This document shows, in pieces, positions 39,514-51,698 of a stretch of DNA of 64,000 nt. The stretch spans positions 620,001 through 684,000 of the forward strand of contig NZ_QHCS01000001.1 of the NCBI RefSeq assembly GCF_003545875.1. Reading direction: 5' to 3'. Under the pieces are notes generated by a model. That model saw only the letters and a list, made by a program, of their open reading frames with translations, was not told the origin of the DNA and did no database searches. The first letter of the stretch is position 1. Each line of letters opens with the position of its first letter. The translations under genes and the position numbers were made by a program. The DNA comes from Leptospira stimsonii. GTDB lineage: Bacteria > Spirochaetota > Leptospiria > Leptospirales > Leptospiraceae.

Positions 39514-39827
39514 AATATATTCCTGTTCAACGGAAAGTTTAGAATTTTAAATAAGCATTTTCCTCTTTAGTTTTTCCCTTTTTAACTTTTCCAAAGAAAC
39601 ATTTGAAAGAAGAATAGGAGTTCGTTCTAAGAAGAATTCGAAGCGGATCTTTTTTTCGCATTCAAACTTTTTAGAGCTGATTTTTTTCTTCGAGAGAAAA
39701 ATCGAAAAAATAAGCCGACTTTCTAAAAAAAGAAGAATCAAAATTCGATCCTCTCTTGAAAATATTAAACACCGAACTCCAAACTAAGCCAGATTTAAAA
39801 ACTATGAATAAAACCTTGGAGAAAAAT
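39514..39827. other. AT-rich intergenic region
   Basis: About 310 bases. Short minus-strand frames are dominated by Lys/Arg/Phe codons from poly-A/T tracts and have no binding site. No repeat or hairpin beyond local A/T tracts was noted. Confidence 0.6.
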
Positions 39828-40687
39828 TCAACGTCTAGAATTCTCTGTGCAAAGATTCACAACAAAATTTGTCCGAAAACAAACAAACTGATTTGTCTCT
39901 TTGATCGGTACGAGCTCGCAGTCTTCGTGAGAAACGAACGGATAAGAGGGTTCTTTGTGAATCGTCTTTTTGAGAGGATTGCTTAAAATCCAGTTCTGGC
40001 CGAATTCTAGGATGCACGGGACGTCTTTCAAAGAGAGTTCCTGGTTTTCTAAAGCTTCTAAGAATTCGTCATTGTCTCCTTCTTCGATTCATTCCGGCTC
40101 CCATGCCCCCAGCGCGAGCTTGCCATTCTCATCCAATCCAAAGAATCCAATCGATCCGCCGCCCAGGTCTTCAAAATAAATTCCATTATGCACCTTCGCT
40201 ACTTTGATGAAACTTTTTGGTACTTTTTTTTCCGCAATTCTCGTGAAAGGTGGTTTGCAGAAGAATTTAACATTTTCTCCTTTAAGATACGGAATCTTGA
40301 TTTCCGCGATCAGAGCATTCTCCTTATCGTTCACCACGAAAGAGGTAAGGTGATTCGAAAGTTTTCGAAGAATATCCTTATCCTCTTCGGTTTCCGTAAG
40401 AATGAAAAGTGATGAAAAAACGCTTCTTGTGGTGATTTCGTATCATGCATTGATTTCCATTCGGCAAGAAAATCGATCGATGAATTTTCCTTATAACCCT
40501 TCCTGATTTTTTCGTTTACAAGTTTTTCGGCCTCTTTCAGACACTTTTCTTCCGAGTCGAAGTTTTTAGTCTGCGCTTGTCCGGTCGTTCCCGTTTTCCC
40601 GAAGGTTACCGTATAAGAAGAACCGGAAGTTTCTAAGTTCCAGAATTTATCGGATGCTACATCTTGAAAAATAAGTTCTCGTTTTAT
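39828..40687 (-). pseudogene. Decayed WGR-domain plus SUKH-like protein gene
   Basis: Read on the minus strand from 40687, frame one gives a WGR domain (RELIFQDVASDKFWNLETSG, SYTVTFGKTGTTGQAQTKNF, EKCLKEAEKLVNEK). A one-base loss near 40400-40407 shifts to a second frame giving DKDILRKLSNHL, then an SMI1/KNR4-like region (VPKSFIKVAKVHNGIYFEDL, GGGSIGFFGLDENGKLALG). An in-frame TGA (40089-40091) sits where WEPEWIEEG would be expected, after which the frame stays open to 39828. The expected start codon reads ATA (40687-40685), giving IKRELIF for MKRELIF. Three independent lesions make this a pseudogene. Confidence 0.85.
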
Positions 40688-40797
40688 CGCATAAAACCTC
40701 TCTTTTTAGGCCGTACTATATTATTAATAATGAATATAATATTATTGCTTTCTGTTCAAAAAATTGTTTTTTTAATCATTTTCGCTTATTTAATCAA

Positions 40798-41767
40798 TTA
40801 AGGATTGTACAATTGGTAAAAGTCAATTGCTTCCTGGTCTGCCAGTGGCTTTGTATTCACATCGTTGGCATCGAACTGATCATTGACAAACTTTGCTTGA
40901 TCGAAGCTGTGGTGCGTATTCGGATATACCTGAGATCGCAATTGAATTGTTGGTTCCACCGCTCGCGCCTAACGTTTGTGCTCGGGTAACTCTGTCGTCG
41001 CAATAACCGCCCGTATAAATGGTGTCGAGTCCGGCCGTGAGAATCTTTAAGTGAGTATAGGGAAGATACGTGCTTGTTGCAATTCCTCCGAAAGCGCTGT
41101 TGAGTCCGCAATCCGGATAAAAGGAAATCACACCCTTGAATGGTCTTGGAAATTTTTGACGATACGAAGGAGTTGAATTGGTATCCACCGTCGAGAGGAC
41201 GCTACTTCCTCCGTGCGACCAGCCAAGTAAAACAATTCTTTCGTTTAGGATGGTCGAAGATCTTCTCACGTAATCTAACGCGGCGTATGCGTCCGTTGGT
41301 CGATCTGTAACCTCCGAAGTTCCTACTCCCGAGCCGTTTCCACATTGATTTTGCTCCGCGTTTCTCGGAGTAAAACTATCGAGAAGTAAAGTGGCATATC
41401 CTAGATTTTTTCCGCGACTTGCCCATTCGGTAAAGAGGGAAGCGACGCTTTTAGTCGGGTCATTATAAGAGTAGGCTCCGCCACATCCATGCATCATAAC
41501 GATGAGCGGGAATCTACCCAACCCACTCGGTTTCGAAAAGTATGCAGGAATGATAATATTTTGCGTTGAGTGGAATATTTGAACTTTATAATTTGTAAGT
41601 TCGTTTTCCTGATCGAACGGAACCGGTCCCGAGAATAGATTTTGAAACTCAATCGCCTGGACTGCGCCGAGAAGAAAAAAAATAGGGATTTGATCCTTTG
41701 GCTGTTTGCAGTTCGGATAAAAAAGAATAGCGAACGCCAATGCTAAAACGATTTGTAGGAACTTCAT
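40798..41767 (-). pseudogene. Dienelactone-hydrolase-like lipoprotein with a 3' frameshift
   Basis: The intact frame (41767 to 40880) encodes 295 residues: lipoprotein-type signal (ILFYPNC), alpha/beta-hydrolase oxyanion strand PLIVMMHGCGGAYS, nucleophile elbow LLGWSHGGSS, ISFYPDCG, and the acid near LTAGLDTIY. The chain then ends early with a non-homologous tail (GISEYAPQLR). Removing one base of CC at 40929-40930 restores a longer ending, VYPNTHHSFDQAKF, holding the catalytic His, and running to TAA at 40798-40800. One extra base thus removes the third member of the triad. This is either a recent mutation or a sequencing error. Confidence 0.8.
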
Positions 41768-42047
41768 GCGAAGTATAACAAAAGTGTTTTCGGTTCTTTC
41801 AGTTTTTTAGGAGTTAATTTATCTTGGATTATAGATGGATAAAATTGACATATTATCCCGGATAGATCTGCAAAATAGTAAATATTTTGCACGATGACTT
41901 TGATTTGGCCCTCGTCTTTTTTAGGAACTTGGAAGAATTTTTGATTTTGAGAGTTTTTCTATTTTATCTTTTGAGATATCGATACTATGGAATTTTATTC
42001 TATCTTGATTGATTTGTTACTAAGATTTGAGTTCTTCTCCTTTCGAA

Positions 42048-42491
42048 TTACAGATTCTTCTTTAATGCAATCGATACGCCCCTTTGCATCGCAAGTGCGA
42101 TTCGATTGGAAATAAACGTACTCAGAGCTGTATAAGCATCGTTTTCCAAACCGAGCTCCTCTTTTGCCTTTGCAAGAATTTGAATCGGTTCTTGAATTGA
42201 AAATCTTTCGTCTTCCGCCGATTCTAAGAAGTTCTCCTGTTCAATCGATTCTTCTTTTACAAAGGTAAATTTGTTTAGATATTCTTGAGAAAGCCTTTCT
42301 TCGTATTCTTTCCAGGGCAGAGAAGTCAATTCTTCTAAAAATGGTTTGAGCTCTTGAAATTGAAAGGCAAGGTTTTTTAGTTCTTCTACCTTTGTTTCTA
42401 TCTCATTTTCGAGGGGATGATTTGGATAGAAATTTGTTTTTTTTGCCGATAGGGAATCTTGAAATTCGTTCTTGCTAATATTTTCTGACAA
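42048..42491 (-). CDS. Unknown protein, probably 5'-truncated remnant
   Basis: The open frame gives 147 residues from a TTG at 42491. The same frame continues upstream to about 42552 with coding-like text (GIKRIVVEDHAKNKSIKSRV) until a TGA, with no ATG in between. This suggests a lost 5' end. The product is acidic and helical (ENEIETKVEELKNLAFQFQ) with no signal peptide. No family recognised. Confidence 0.45.
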   Translation of the reverse strand: MSENISKNEFQDSLSAKKTNFYPNHPLENEIETKVEELKNLAFQFQELKPFLEELTSLPWKEYEERLSQEYLNKFTFVKEESIEQENFLESAEDERFSIQEPIQILAKAKEELGLENDAYTALSTFISNRIALAMQRGVSIALKKNL

Positions 42492-43232
42492 AGCCTGTAC
42501 TCGCGATTTGATGGATTTGTTTTTAGCATGGTCTTCGACAACGATCCTCTTGATCCCTCAAGATGATATCCTTGCCAAAGGATATAGGCGACCAATCGAG
42601 TTCATCAATTGTTTGCTCGTGTTACCAGGTTCTTAAGAGCCTCAGCGAATATCAATTGGATATTCATTTTAGACGCGGATTGTTAAGCGACATCAGAAAA
42701 TGACAAAAAATGTCGCAATAATTGTCTTTTTCATATTTACGTTAAAAGGAAGTCAGTTTCGGTTTATCTGAAATCGAAACCGGTGTTCTATATCGTAAGA
42801 ACCCGTGGAATAAAATTTTAGAATTGCTGGATGATTAACTATGTATTTTAGATAGGCAGAAGATTAGGAGCTGGATTAAGAGCAGAAAGAAAAATTGTAA
42901 GAGTTCCAACCTGGATCCATAGAATTCCGGTTCGAAAGCAATTTATGCGTTCGTTTCGTAAGTAGCAATGGAGCGATTCCTACGGCGAGCGACTTTTGGA
43001 TAAGCTCTAAATCGGTTCAGATTCACGTAGATCGAAGAAATAAAATTGTATTTCTAAATGGCAGAAAGATGAAACCAAAAAACTAGAAAAAATTCGCGAG
43101 CTCCAACTAGAATTTTCGGTTTCATCTTTTCAGGCAGATTTGCCTTAGGACCGGAAAAATTACCTTCGAATATTATGTATTTTGAAAATGAATTTTTGCA
43201 AATTTTTCGATTAGATTCCTCCCTATAGTCCT
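42492..43232. other. Intergenic region, possible remnants
   Basis: About 740 bases with no supported gene. It holds a TAAGTAGCAATGGAGCGATTCCTACG repeat-family relative near 42960-42985 and the 12-bp inverted repeat at 43065-43129. Short frames are interrupted. Confidence 0.6.
43065..43129. repeat. 12-bp inverted repeat with 41-base loop
   Basis: AAAGATGAAACC (43065-43076) and GGTTTCATCTTT (43118-43129) are perfect complements. The loop contains GCGAGCTCC, like the short dispersed repeat family. It may be a small palindromic element. Confidence 0.6.
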
Positions 43233-43658
43233 CTAATTGCGATTTTTTTCTATTGGTTTTAGAGATAAGCAAAATCCTGTCATGACGATATAGACTACCA
43301 TTATGATTGGACTAAACCACCAGGCAAACCATTCGAAGTAGGATCCATCTGCAGTATAGATATAATAAAGATGACCAGGTATGCTTGCTGTAACGTAGAC
43401 AGTGATATACCAGTAGCCAATCTTACGCCCTATCTTATCTGTAAATCCGTAAGTTTGGAAGAAGGCCTTATATTCCCAAATGAGCGCAAAGGCTGAATAG
43501 AGCATCACGGCAAAGAGTGCTAAATCTACAATAGGAGTCATAACTTGTCCAGGGTCAGCCTTCCCATCACGAATATAGTGAGCGAAGTTTATTAGGTGAA
43601 GAACGAAACCCATTGTAAATAAAATCGGTAAGGATTTTTCGGCGTGAAACTTTAGCAT
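43233..43658 (-). CDS. Four-helix membrane protein of unknown function
   Basis: The 141-residue product starts at ATG 43658 with AGAGG upstream. Helices lie at about residues 10-28, 44-64, 84-104 and 112-132. Polar or charged residues in or beside helices (HAEKS, HYIRDG, IPGHLYYIY) could bind a ligand or metal. No family is recognised. Confidence 0.75.
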   Translation of the reverse strand: MLKFHAEKSLPILFTMGFVLHLINFAHYIRDGKADPGQVMTPIVDLALFAVMLYSAFALIWEYKAFFQTYGFTDKIGRKIGYWYITVYVTASIPGHLYYIYTADGSYFEWFAWWFSPIIMVVYIVMTGFCLSLKPIEKNRN

Positions 43659-44083
43659 TTTCTAAACCTCTTTTTTCTTTAGTCAATTGTGGATTTTTTA
43701 TACAGCAATATAAGAATTTTATTTGTAAAAGGGAGTGATTTGTTTATGGAAACTAAAATACTTTAACTCACTGCATGGAGGAAAAGATTTCAAATCTGAA
43801 TTAATCCGATTCTTAGATTTAAAATCGATCTATACGTATGAAATCCAAACTCTAAATATCAAGCTGATTTTAACAAAATGCGTATCCTCTTTTCAAAAAA
43901 GGACTCGAATCGTTCGGTCGCCATAGTAAGTTGAACTCACCGCTAATTGCCGAAAAGATTCATTTTTCTTCTTCAATGAGTTTGAAATGGAGAAACATAG
44001 GTTGAGGATCAGGCAGGCACTAAAATAAAAAAGCCGGACTTTTTACAGCCCGGCTTTGAGTTTTCTTAGAAAGAAGAAAACGA
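43659..44083. other. Intergenic region with the pntB terminator
   Basis: About 425 bases. The right end carries the terminator of the pnt operon. The short plus-strand frame in the middle has no binding site or motif. Nothing else seen. Confidence 0.65.
44021..44058 (-). terminator. Rho-independent terminator after pntB
   Basis: On the minus strand AAAGCCGG, a 12-base loop, CCGGCTTT is followed by TTTATTTTAG. The stem is 8 bp and begins about 26 bases after the pntB stop. Confidence 0.85.
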
Positions 44084-45774
<1,691 letters not shown>

Positions 45775-45838
45775 ATAACTTTTCCTAATCAGAGATTCCT
45801 TCCCAAAGAGCATGGAAAGGCCGGGTAAACCGATGGGA

Positions 45839-46507
<669 letters not shown>

Positions 46508-46570
46508 TTTGGAATCGGATTTTTTTCGATTCGGATTCTTACTTTTATCTGAATTCAAAACTCGCGCCTC

Positions 46571-46951
46571 TCAGTGAGAATTTTTCGGACCTTCGTAGAT
46601 ACAAGCGCTAGTACAGGTTTCGTTGAGAGTAATTTTATACAAAAGAGGAAGAAGCGGCTTGAGATGATTCCAGAGCCAGATGGAAATATTTTCCGAAGTC
46701 GGATTCTCCAGGCCTGGAACGTCGTTGAGATAATAATGATCGAGATGATTTTCGACGAGGGGTTTTACGATCTTACTGACTTCCGCATAATCGATCAACC
46801 AACCGGTATGGGGATCGATTTTACCTTTGAGATGAAGTTTAAAACGAAAGCTATGACCGTGAAGTCGTTTGCATTTATGGCCGTCTGGTACGTTGGGAAG
46901 AAGATGAGCGGCGTCGAAGCGGAATTCTTTAGTGAGTTCGATTTCTTCCAT
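46571..46951 (-). CDS. queD: 6-carboxy-5,6,7,8-tetrahydropterin synthase
   Basis: The 126-residue product has the QueD/PTPS pattern: FRFDAAHLLPNVPDGHKCKRLHGHSF with zinc-binding His16, His31 and His33 and catalytic Cys27, then GWLIDYAEVSK, LDHYYLND and PTSENISIWLWNHL. It makes the second intermediate of preQ0 synthesis. It is in an operon with queC; queE is not in the window. Confidence 0.95.
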   Translation of the reverse strand: MEEIELTKEFRFDAAHLLPNVPDGHKCKRLHGHSFRFKLHLKGKIDPHTGWLIDYAEVSKIVKPLVENHLDHYYLNDVPGLENPTSENISIWLWNHLKPLLPLLYKITLNETCTSACIYEGPKNSH

Positions 46952-47036
46952 GAGGTCCTGCCCGAGTTGAAGAATACGTTCGGAAGATCTAAGAGTTTTA
47001 CGGGATCAGGAGAAGAATACTTTGAAAAAGCCGGTC

Positions 47037-47473
<437 letters not shown>

Positions 47474-48991
47474 CTACATTTTTATGTCTCTCAAGTTCAA
47501 AAGCGAATCCAAAGAATCAAGGGGCTCTTCTGAAGAAACCTTTCTGCGGATCTTCACGTCTTCCAAAAGGAATCCGATCTTATGTCTCTTAGATGGAAGA
47601 ATCTTATGAAACGAAAGTTCCGCTTTCCAAATTGTAGGAACTCCCCGGATCGGTCCTTTTTTCTCGATCGTATTTTCCTTAAAAAAGGAATCGATTTCCA
47701 AAAACAAAGAATGTTTTGAATCGATCGAGATTCTCGCGAGGGTTTGGAAAACATCTCCTCCGTTTTTGGACGGAACTCCGAAACTCAATTCCCAAAAAGT
47801 GGAGCCCTCGTTGCTCATCGCCTTTCTTCCATAAAGCAAAACGGCTCTTACAGTCTGTTCAGGGGTTTTGAATTCTAAGAATTCATTTTCCTCGGGATGA
47901 AAAAGATAAACGTTTCGATATTCCTTCAAAAAACGTTTTTGAAATTCTTGGGAATCCAGCGCTTCCGAAACCATTTCCCATTCCATTGCGCGAATCGACG
48001 GAAGATCGGAGACAAAAATCGAATCCAGAATTTTTCTTCTTTCTTTTATTGATTTAAAAGTAAGATCCTCTCCTTTATATTCCAGTATATCATAATATAC
48101 GAATATATCCTCACCTCCTTTATTTTTTTCCAGCCATCCGAGGATATGTGCGTTCTCTTTCACACTGGAGAATTCTCGGAACAGGGAAGGGCATTCGTTT
48201 TCATAAAGAAAACCGTTTTTTTTCCAGAGAAACAAACCGGAAGAATGAAGAATGGCCTGGGTAGAAATCCCATTTGGAAAAAGCAAAAAATGCGTTCCCT
48301 TCAAGATCTGATTTTTCAAAAAAAGAGACGGAGAATGCCATTTTTTTGGTAAAGAAGGATCGATCCTTTTTGAAATAGAAACTTCATCGAGTCTCTCGAG
48401 CTTCCGATTCGGAAACCAAGAAGAAAGAATTTGGAGAATCGAAATCGTTTTCCAATTTATTTTTGAATCTCTGAATTTTTCAAAAAGAATTCCGGTTTCT
48501 AAATCAAAAAGGTCGGCAACGATCTCGATCAAAAGAGTCTCGTGAATTTTAATATTTTGTTTTCCGAGAAGAAGTTTGTGAAAGAAGTTTTTCTCCGCGA
48601 TCGGAAACGTTTTCCAAATCGAAAACAAGACTTCTCGAGCATTTTCTTTCAAATTGATAAGTTGATTCGCCTTTTCTAAGATAACACCGATTTGGATTTC
48701 GACAATCGGGGACGGATTTCCTGTCAAAAGGGAAATTGCTTCCGATAGATCTCCAACTTCTTCGATCGAGGATCGAATCATCCATAACGGTTGATCCAAA
48801 TATTCCGAAACGAAGCCCTCCAATTCCTTTTCTCCTAGAATCGCTTTTTCCTTTTTTCCGGATAAAAAGGAGAGGGCGTTGTTCAATTCCTCGAGCGGGC
48901 AACGGGAAAGAAAGGACGTTAGAAGATATCGTTTTTGGGAAGAATCGGATTCTTCTTTGTATTCCTGGATCAATTTTGAAAAAGACAACAC
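47474..48991 (-). CDS. ATP-dependent DNA ligase homologue lacking the catalytic lysine
   Basis: The 505-residue product (GTG 48991) follows the full architecture of the bacterial ATP-dependent ligase linked to Lhr-type DNA repair: an N-terminal helical domain (LEELNNALSFLSGKK, WMIRSSIEEVGDLSEAISLL, FFHKLLLGKQNIKIHETLL), nucleotidyltransferase domain and OB domain (DSFFKENTIEKKGPIRGVP, KRHKIGFLLEDVKIRR, EPLDSLDSLL). Motif I, normally K-x-DG-I-R, reads FPNGIST: Phe238 stands in place of the AMP-accepting Lys and Asn240 for Asp. Later motifs are partly kept (FVYYDILEYKGEDL). It is intact in frame, so a non-catalytic role is more likely than decay. The partner exonuclease gene is at 53346. Confidence 0.85.
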   Translation of the reverse strand: MLSFSKLIQEYKEESDSSQKRYLLTSFLSRCPLEELNNALSFLSGKKEKAILGEKELEGFVSEYLDQPLWMIRSSIEEVGDLSEAISLLTGNPSPIVEIQIGVILEKANQLINLKENAREVLFSIWKTFPIAEKNFFHKLLLGKQNIKIHETLLIEIVADLFDLETGILFEKFRDSKINWKTISILQILSSWFPNRKLERLDEVSISKRIDPSLPKKWHSPSLFLKNQILKGTHFLLFPNGISTQAILHSSGLFLWKKNGFLYENECPSLFREFSSVKENAHILGWLEKNKGGEDIFVYYDILEYKGEDLTFKSIKERRKILDSIFVSDLPSIRAMEWEMVSEALDSQEFQKRFLKEYRNVYLFHPEENEFLEFKTPEQTVRAVLLYGRKAMSNEGSTFWELSFGVPSKNGGDVFQTLARISIDSKHSLFLEIDSFFKENTIEKKGPIRGVPTIWKAELSFHKILPSKRHKIGFLLEDVKIRRKVSSEEPLDSLDSLLNLRDIKM

Positions 48992-49162
48992 TGGATTGAT
49001 TTTTTGATTCCTTCCTTTTTTTATTCACGTTTCCAGAGAAGTCATTCTTTTTTGATTTGAAAAGAATCAGAAAAATGAAAACCGATCAAAACTTTTCTTG
49101 CTCAAAGAATCCGATTTTATAAAAGTTAACTCCCTTTTAAAAAAATAAATATTCGGTAGTGT

Positions 49163-51685
49163 ATGAGAAACTTTAGCGCAAATTTTTTAAACTTTTGGAA
49201 TCGTATTCCTCTTTGGATACGTCGTTCTTTCTTGTCCGTTCTTGCAATTCTACTTTTCGCAAAGATCGGATTCTCCCTTTTATTATTCTTTAAATCTCCA
49301 CGCATGAAAGGAGAATTGAAAGTTTCCGGAATTACGAAACCGGTTTCGGTCATTCGAGATTCTTACGGAGTTCCGCACATTCGCTCGGAGGATTCTCATT
49401 CCGCTTACTTTGCGTTAGGTTATGTAACGGCGAGCGATCGATTATTTCAGATGGAAATTCTAAGGAGGGCCGGTAAGGGAGAATTATCGGAAGTCTTGGG
49501 CGCCGATTTGGTTCCGGCGGATACGTTCTTGCGGCAGATGCTTTTGCGAAGAACCGCGGAGAAAATGCTCCAAGAAAGTTCCAAAGGAAATCCTCAGGCT
49601 TGGAAGGAGTTGGATTCTTTTTTGGAGGGGATCAATTTCTTTTTAAGAAACGAATCTCTTCCCGTTGAATTTACGGTCCTCGGATACAAACCGAAGCCAT
49701 TCGATCGTTTGGATGTGTTGAGCGCGCTTTCACTCTTATCATTTTCCTTTTCGGAGGCTCTTCGTTTGGATCCGCTCTATTCCGTTTTAGAAAACAAACT
49801 TCCGAATCGAAACGTATCGGAATTGTTTCCGAGACACGACAAGGAAGATCCGTTCTCCATCTTAGACGATCAACCAGCTTACGCTGAAAAGGCGATGACC
49901 CGAGGTAGATCGAACACGCTCACAAACATCGCTTCCGTTTCTTCTTTAAAAAAAGATTCCGATGATCTTTCGGAAGTTTCCAAAACATTTCAGAAAGTGG
50001 ATTCGATTCTCAGAGATCTTCCTCATTTTACGGGGAGTAATTCTTGGGTGATCGGACCTTCCCGATCCGCGACCGGCGGCGCAATTTTAGCGAACGATCC
50101 TCATATCGGATTTAGCAATCCGGGGACCTGGTACGAAGTTCATATGAAGGTGGGAGAACACGAAACCTACGGATATCATTTCCCGATTCTTCCTTTTCCA
50201 TTAATTGCGCATAACGCGGAAAAAGCGTGGGCATTAACGATGTTAGAGAACGACGATATGGATTTTTATCAGGAAACTCTTCATCCCACACAACCGAACG
50301 TTGTAAAAGAAAAAGGAAACTGGGTTCCGTTACAAGTTCTCAAGGAAAAAATTCCCGTAAAAGGGGAAGAGGCGCGAGAGATCGAGATCCAAGTTACTTC
50401 TCATGGTCCGATCGTTTCCAAACCGATCGAAGGCTATCGTGGTCCCGTGATTTCCGTCCATTGGATTTTCCATCACTTGTCCATTCCTATGTTGGAGACG
50501 GTTTATAACCTTGGCCGTTGTTCTTCCATGGAGGAATGTTCTTTGATCTCGCCCACTCTTCCCGCTCCGGGTTTGAACGTTTCTTACGCGGATGCGAAAG
50601 GAAATATCGCTTGGTGGGCCGTGGGAAGATTTCCAATCCGAGGTAAAAAAAGTAATCCTCGGAAATTTTTGGACGGCGCTTCGGGAGAAGACGATTGGAA
50701 GGGTTATCTTCCTTCCAATCAAAATCCGAAACTGATCAATCCTCCCGAAGGAATTATTCTTACCGCGAATCATCTTCCCGCCTACGAGCTGAAAGGTTTC
50801 GGAAAACCGGAAGGTTATTGGCAAGAATCGGATCGTGGAAGAAGAATCTACGAACTCCTTTCTCAGAGACAACGATGGTCCGTGGACGATGTCAAAAAAG
50901 TTCAAACGGATGTCCTTGCTTTTTCCGCGAGAAGTATCGTTCCTTTGATTGCGGGTGAATTGGAAAAGGACAAAGAATGGAACGGAGTTTTTAGAGAAGC
51001 CCTGGATATCTATAAGTCGTTTAACGGAGAACATACGTTAGACTCTGCTGGTGCGACCGTCTTTCAAACTCTCAACCAATTCGTGATGATCAATCTTTTA
51101 TCCGATGAATTGGATGCGAGGGAACTCGCCATCTACGGGCTTAAAGCGGAACACTGGTCGGCGTATAAAGCTATTCTTTCCGATTCCAATTCCACCTTCT
51201 GGGACGATCTTTCCACACCGGAAATATTAGAAACAAGAAGAGATATTTTGATTCGAGCTTTCGAACAAACGGTTCGTTATCTTTCGCAAAAACATGGAGG
51301 TGCCGCGACTTCTTGGAAATGGGGAAAAGCGCATAAGATTACGTTTGAACATCCGCTTGGAAAGGTTCCGGTCCTCGGTCTGATTTTTAACCAAGGTCCG
51401 TTCTCGATCAATTCCGGAGAAGCCATCGTCAACGTAATGGGGCCGCAGGATATCAACCCGGTAATAACGCCTAAAGTAGGTCCTTCCAAAAGAAGAATCA
51501 TCGATCTGATCCATCCGGAAAATTCATGGTCGGTTTTACCAACCGGAAATTCCGGAAATCAAGGTTCTCCGTTTTATGGAGATCAGATAGAACTGTATAT
51601 CAAGGGAGAACATCGATCGATTCGTTTTACACAATCACAGATCGAACAGGATTCTAAATACGTATTAAAATTTATTCCGGAATAA
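49163..51685 (+). CDS. Penicillin acylase family hydrolase
   Basis: The 840-residue Ntn-hydrolase starts at ATG 49163 with a signal or anchor helix (about 25-45). The alpha part (60-~280) has VIRDSYGVPHIRSEDSHSAYFALGYVTASDRLFQMEILRR. The self-cleavage site is TGSNSWVIGPS, making Ser292 the N-terminal nucleophile of the beta chain, then ANDPHIGFSNPGTWYEVHM. Ends with the usual GNSGNQGSPFYGDQ. These enzymes cleave amide bonds in beta-lactams or acyl-homoserine lactones; the substrate is unknown. It is divergent from the ligase-like gene. Confidence 0.92.
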   Translation: MRNFSANFLNFWNRIPLWIRRSFLSVLAILLFAKIGFSLLLFFKSPRMKGELKVSGITKPVSVIRDSYGVPHIRSEDSHSAYFALGYVTASDRLFQMEILRRAGKGELSEVLGADLVPADTFLRQMLLRRTAEKMLQESSKGNPQAWKELDSFLEGINFFLRNESLPVEFTVLGYKPKPFDRLDVLSALSLLSFSFSEALRLDPLYSVLENKLPNRNVSELFPRHDKEDPFSILDDQPAYAEKAMTRGRSNTLTNIASVSSLKKDSDDLSEVSKTFQKVDSILRDLPHFTGSNSWVIGPSRSATGGAILANDPHIGFSNPGTWYEVHMKVGEHETYGYHFPILPFPLIAHNAEKAWALTMLENDDMDFYQETLHPTQPNVVKEKGNWVPLQVLKEKIPVKGEEAREIEIQVTSHGPIVSKPIEGYRGPVISVHWIFHHLSIPMLETVYNLGRCSSMEECSLISPTLPAPGLNVSYADAKGNIAWWAVGRFPIRGKKSNPRKFLDGASGEDDWKGYLPSNQNPKLINPPEGIILTANHLPAYELKGFGKPEGYWQESDRGRRIYELLSQRQRWSVDDVKKVQTDVLAFSARSIVPLIAGELEKDKEWNGVFREALDIYKSFNGEHTLDSAGATVFQTLNQFVMINLLSDELDARELAIYGLKAEHWSAYKAILSDSNSTFWDDLSTPEILETRRDILIRAFEQTVRYLSQKHGGAATSWKWGKAHKITFEHPLGKVPVLGLIFNQGPFSINSGEAIVNVMGPQDINPVITPKVGPSKRRIIDLIHPENSWSVLPTGNSGNQGSPFYGDQIELYIKGEHRSIRFTQSQIEQDSKYVLKFIPE

Positions 51686-51698
51686 ATATTCCATTTTT

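Noticed and set aside
50330..51034. 234-codon minus-strand frame opposite the penicillin acylase
   Set aside because: Shadow of the acylase gene, which has complete family motifs on the plus strand.
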